Assembly (NCBI RefSeq): GCF_900091515.1
Contig: NZ_LT607410.1
Location: 4,154,001-4,218,000, forward strand
Reading direction: 5' to 3'
From: Micromonospora purpureochromogenes
Lineage (GTDB): Bacteria; Actinomycetota; Actinomycetes; Mycobacteriales; Micromonosporaceae
DNA: 64,000 nt
In this document: one piece after another, positions 61,435-64,000 of the stretch
How positions within the stretch are numbered: position 1 is the first letter of the stretch
How the letters are laid out: each line of letters begins with the position of its first letter
Position numbers and translations under genes: made by a program
The notes under the pieces: generated by a model
Database searches by the model: none
Told to the model about the DNA's origin: nothing
Seen by the model: only the letters and a program-made list of their open reading frames with translations

Positions 61435-61479
61435 GCCGGCAAGCCTGGCGAGGCCGGTTGGACCGGCACCGTGACCGGG

Positions 61480-61496
61480 CTATGCGTCGGCTGTGC
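61480..61496 (-). promoter_or_regulatory. Tandem GCACAG/GCATAG site upstream of the GT39 gene
   Basis: Read on the minus strand: GCACAG (complement of 61491-61496) and GCATAG (complement of 61480-61485), 11 bp apart start to start. Proximal edge is 45 bp from the GT39 ATG. It overlaps the histidine kinase stop codon. Matches sites at 63740-63769 and 63830-63846. Confidence 0.5.
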
Positions 61497-62982
61497 AAGC
61501 CGGCAGCAGCACCCGGAAGACGGTGTGACCCGGCCGGCTCTCGACCTCGACGGACCCGTGGTGCGCCTCCACCACCGCCGCCACGATCGCCAGGCCGAGG
61601 CCGGTGCTGCCGTGCTCCCGGGACCGGGAGCTGTCGCCGCGGGCGAACCGTTCGAAGACCTCGCCCTGCAACTCGGGTGGGATGCCCGGCCCGTCGTCGG
61701 CGACGCTGATCTGCACGCCGCCGGGGGTGCGGGTCAGCCGGGTGGTCACCGTGGTGCCCGGCGGGGTGTGCACCCGGGCGTTGGCCAGCAGGTTCGCCAC
61801 CACCTGGTGCAGCCGGACGGCGTCGCCCGGCACGTCGAGCACCTCGTCGGGCAGGTCGAGCTGCCAGCGGTGCTCAGGTCCGGCGACGTGCGCGTCGCTG
61901 ACCGCGTCGACGATCAGCGCGGTCAGGTCGACCGGCTCCGCCGCCAGCGGCCGGCCGGAGTCCAGCCGGGCCAGCAGCAGCAGGTCGTCGACGAGGCTGG
62001 TCATCCGGGTGCTGGCCGACTCCACCCGGCGCAGCGCGTGCGCCACGTCCGGCGGCACCCGGTCCCGCCCGCGCCGGGCCACCTCGGCGTAGCCGCGGAT
62101 CGCGGCCAGCGGCGTCCGCAGCTCGTGGCTGGCGTCGGCGACGAACTGGCGTACCCGGGTCTCGCTGGCCTGCCGCGCGGCGAGCGCGGCCGCGACGTGC
62201 CCCAGCATCCGGTTCAGCGCCGCCCCCACCTGCCCGACCTCGGTCCGCGGGTCGGTGTCGCCCTCGGGCACCCGCACCGACAGGGCCACCTCGCCGCGGT
62301 CCAGCGGCAGCTCGGTGACCCGGGCGGCGGTGGCGGCGACCCGGTTCAGCGGGCGCAGCGTGGCCCGCACGATCAGCGCGCCCAGGGCGCCGGCGACCAG
62401 CAGGCCGGCGGCGGCGACGCCCCCCTGGGCGGCGATCATCCACCAGACGGTCTCCTGCACGCCGGCCAGTGGAAGGGCGAAGACCAGCACGTCACCGTCG
62501 GGCGCCTGCCGGGCCACCGCCCGGTAGTCGCCCCGCCCGCCCAGGTCGACGCTGCGCGGCCGCCCGTCGGTCGGGATCCGGGTCAGCGCCGACACGTCGG
62601 CGGCCGGCAGGGCCTCCGTCGGCCCGGAGCTGCTGCGGATCCGCGCGGACGCGACACCACCGTCGACGACCTTCACCGCGATCGAGTCGGGTGGGAAGCC
62701 GGGCGGCGGCTCGGGCGCCCGCTGGTCGTCCGCCCGCTGCCGCTCGGCGAACTGGCGGAACCAGGGCGGGAGCTCCTGCTGCCGGCGGTCGTCGGCGGTG
62801 AGCTGGTTGTCGACCTGGACGATCAGGAAGTGCCGCAGCGCCACCGTGGTCAGGCCGCCGATGGCGATGCTGACCAGGGCGAGCAGCGCCACCACCGCGG
62901 CGACCAGGCGGGTCCGCAGGGACCGCCCGGCCAGCCAGGAGCGCAGTCGGCCGCCGGGGTCACTCCGCGGGCTTGAGGACAT
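61480..62982 (-). CDS. Sensor histidine kinase
   Basis: A 500-residue membrane kinase. TM1 (about 20-45), a periplasmic region (about 45-180), TM2 (about 185-205), HAMP, then HisKA with phospho-His in FVADASHELRTPLAAI (about residue 284), and an HATPase domain with DDGPGIPPE. It overlaps the response-regulator stop by 23 bp. The signal is unknown. Confidence 0.95.
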   Translation of the reverse strand: MSSSPRSDPGGRLRSWLAGRSLRTRLVAAVVALLALVSIAIGGLTTVALRHFLIVQVDNQLTADDRRQQELPPWFRQFAERQRADDQRAPEPPPGFPPDSIAVKVVDGGVASARIRSSSGPTEALPAADVSALTRIPTDGRPRSVDLGGRGDYRAVARQAPDGDVLVFALPLAGVQETVWWMIAAQGGVAAAGLLVAGALGALIVRATLRPLNRVAATAARVTELPLDRGEVALSVRVPEGDTDPRTEVGQVGAALNRMLGHVAAALAARQASETRVRQFVADASHELRTPLAAIRGYAEVARRGRDRVPPDVAHALRRVESASTRMTSLVDDLLLLARLDSGRPLAAEPVDLTALIVDAVSDAHVAGPEHRWQLDLPDEVLDVPGDAVRLHQVVANLLANARVHTPPGTTVTTRLTRTPGGVQISVADDGPGIPPELQGEVFERFARGDSSRSREHGSTGLGLAIVAAVVEAHHGSVEVESRPGHTVFRVLLPACTADA

Positions 62983-63706
62983 ACCCCGCGCCGCGCAGCG
63001 TGTGGATCATCGGCGCCCGACCGGCGTCGATCTTCTTCCGCAGGTACGAGATGTACAGCTCCACGACGTTGGCCTGCCCGCCGAAGTCGTAGTTCCAGAC
63101 CCGGTCCAGGATCTGCGCCTTGCTCAGCACCCGCCGCGGGTTGCGCATCAGGTAGCGCAGCAGCTCGAACTCGGTGGCGGTGAGGGTGATCAGCTCGCCG
63201 CCCCGGCGCACCTCGTGGCTGTCCTCGTCGAGGCTGAGGTCGCCGACGGTGAGCACGGCGTCCTCGCGGGCGGCCACGGCGAAGCCGGAGCGGCGCAGCA
63301 GCGCGCGCAGCCGGGCGATGACCTCCTCCAGGCTGAACGGCTTGGTGACGTAGTCGTCGCCGCCGACGGTCAGCCCGGCGATCCGCTCCTCCACCGCGTC
63401 GCGGGCGGTCAGGAAGAGCACCGGCACGGTCGGGGTCTGCTCGCGCAGCCGGCGCAGCACCTGGAAGCCGTCCAGGTCGGGCAGCATCACGTCGAGGACC
63501 ACGGCGTCCGGCTGGAACTGCCGCGCCGTGCTGAGCGCGGCCATCCCGTTGCCGGCGCTGCGCACCTGCCAGCCCTCGTAGCGCAGGGCCATCGACAACA
63601 GGTCGGTCAGGGTCGGCTCGTCGTCGACCACCAGGACCCGGACCGGCTCGCCGTCGGGTCGACGGAGTTCGATCCGCTGCTGCGCTGCCTGCCCGTCCAT
63701 CACCAT
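62960..63706 (-). CDS. OmpR-family response regulator
   Basis: A 248-residue regulator. Receiver domain: VDDE, phospho-acceptor Asp72 in VLDVMLPDLDG, Thr100 and Lys122 in DYVTKPF. C-terminal OmpR winged helix: LTATEFELLRYLMRNPRRVLS-type, VVELYISYLRKKID and IHTLRGAGYVL. ATG 63706 is chosen (63700 also possible); the frame open to 63982 is not conserved. It is the first gene of the kinase/glycosyltransferase set. Confidence 0.95.
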   Translation of the reverse strand: MVMDGQAAQQRIELRRPDGEPVRVLVVDDEPTLTDLLSMALRYEGWQVRSAGNGMAALSTARQFQPDAVVLDVMLPDLDGFQVLRRLREQTPTVPVLFLTARDAVEERIAGLTVGGDDYVTKPFSLEEVIARLRALLRRSGFAVAAREDAVLTVGDLSLDEDSHEVRRGGELITLTATEFELLRYLMRNPRRVLSKAQILDRVWNYDFGGQANVVELYISYLRKKIDAGRAPMIHTLRGAGYVLKPAE

Positions 63707-63739
63707 GCCCCCATCGTGGGCGCCGCGCCTGGCGCTGCC

Positions 63740-63769
63740 CTGTGCGCATCCTGTGCGCGGGCTGTGCGC
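63740..63769 (-). promoter_or_regulatory. Triple GCGCACAG direct repeat upstream of the response regulator
   Basis: CTGTGCGC occurs at 63740-63747, 63751-63758 and 63762-63769, at exact 11-bp steps. In the direction of the regulator gene it reads GCGCACAG three times. The proximal edge is 33 bp before the ATG. This matches OmpR-family operator architecture and suggests autoregulation. Confidence 0.65.
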
Positions 63770-63829
63770 GGGTCGGCTCGACCGTACCGGGCCGGGCGAC
63801 GCCGGGCGAAACGCAGCGCCGGTCGGCCC

Positions 63830-63846
63830 GCACAGCCCGGGCACAG
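63830..63846 (+). promoter_or_regulatory. Tandem GCACAG site upstream of the divergent gene
   Basis: GCACAG at 63830-63835 and 63841-63846, 11 bp apart, 44 bp before ATG 63891. Same motif, spacing and orientation relative to the gene as the two sites above. Confidence 0.55.
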
Positions 63847-63890
63847 GCCCGACCCACGTCGGGTCCAGGCTCCGGCCGCAGGCTCGGGCC

Positions 63891-64000
63891 ATGGCTGTCG
63901 AGGAGGTCCGCTGGGCGTACCGGGGGCGGACGGCGCGGGTCGCCGTGACCGACCGGGCCGCGCTGCCCCAGGCGCGGCGCACGCTGGTCCGGTCGCTGGC
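63891..64000 (+). CDS. ApbE-like protein, N-terminal part (runs off the right edge)
   Basis: Only 36 codons are present: MAVEEVRWAYRGRTARVAV then TDRAALPQARRTLVRSLA. This resembles the start of FAD:protein FMN transferases (ApbE), where a helix of the VTDPAALxAAR kind is common. The match is weak because of the short length. It is divergent from the response regulator and has its own GCACAG pair, so it is probably in the same regulon. Confidence 0.4.
   Translation, partial: MAVEEVRWAYRGRTARVAVTDRAALPQARRTLVRSL

Noticed and set aside
59212..62976. A 1254-codon open frame on the plus strand
   Set aside because: It runs antisense through GT39, the histidine kinase and part of the GT2 operon. 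Its residues are the His/Arg/Gln/Pro-rich kind produced by complementing GC-rich genes.
63707..63982. Extension of the response regulator to 63982
   Set aside because: The extra residues are not receiver-like and cover the operator repeats and divergent gene start.

Overview
The window is very GC-rich and gene-dense, with GTG starts, TAnnnT -10 boxes placed for leaderless transcripts, and typical actinobacterial genes (SecA2, GpgS, a SARP/AfsR-type regulator, a Vms1/Rv2629-like protein, TreY/TreZ/GlgX). Gene content and style fit a Micromonospora-like member of the Micromonosporaceae. The genus is inferred from gene families only. I saw no rRNA, tRNA, CRISPR array, insertion sequence or phage.

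Layout. 0-7 kb: the 5' end of secA2, an ABC exporter, a dehydrogenase/Gfo-Idh-MocA pair, then divergently gpgS and a GT4 glycosyltransferase, closed by a strong terminator. 7-12 kb: a DUF4383 membrane protein, a STAS-HATPase fusion behind a sigma-B-type promoter, a lone ctaD with a long tail, and a sigma factor fused to a STAS domain. 12-18 kb: an unrecognised 479-residue protein, a CDGSH protein divergent from it, a heme-oxygenase-like protein, and an overlapping pair (TPP enzyme and Vms1/Rv2629-like protein). 18-24.5 kb: a membrane protein, a haloacetate dehalogenase gene broken by one in-frame TGA, a DUF3817 protein, a GCS2-type ligase, a zinc alcohol dehydrogenase with an SRPBCC partner, an AraC regulator and an internally deleted VOC gene. 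24.7-34 kb: a UvrA-like ATPase, a HEAT-like protein, a DrrA/DrrB-type transporter whose promoter carries four GTGTCAG-like repeats at 11-12 bp steps, a DUF4097 protein, and a convergent BTAD/NB-ARC/TPR regulator that is the natural candidate to bind those repeats.

34-42.3 kb holds two divergent secreted giants: a GH92 alpha-mannosidase with duplicated C-terminal domains, and a beta-propeller/ten-FN3 protein ending in an HExxH (zincin-like) domain. A perfect C25G18 tract follows. 42.5-52 kb is a storage-carbohydrate block: treZ, treY and glgX in one operon, a divergent Rv3032-like glucosyltransferase, and citrate synthase. 52-55.7 kb is an overlapping operon of a small membrane protein, a methyltransferase and a membrane sulfatase. 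55.8-58 kb has a VOC protein, an AraC regulator and an arginase-like protein.

57.9-64 kb is a response regulator, a histidine kinase, a GT39-type transferase and a GT2-GtrA fusion in one direction, with an ApbE-like gene starting divergently at the right edge. Tandem GCACAG repeats at exact 11-bp spacing lie upstream of the response regulator, the GT39 gene and the divergent gene, each in the same orientation relative to the gene. They outline a small regulon for envelope glycosylation. The two strongest regulatory readings in the window are this GCACAG regulon and the SARP-type repeats at 28.05 kb.
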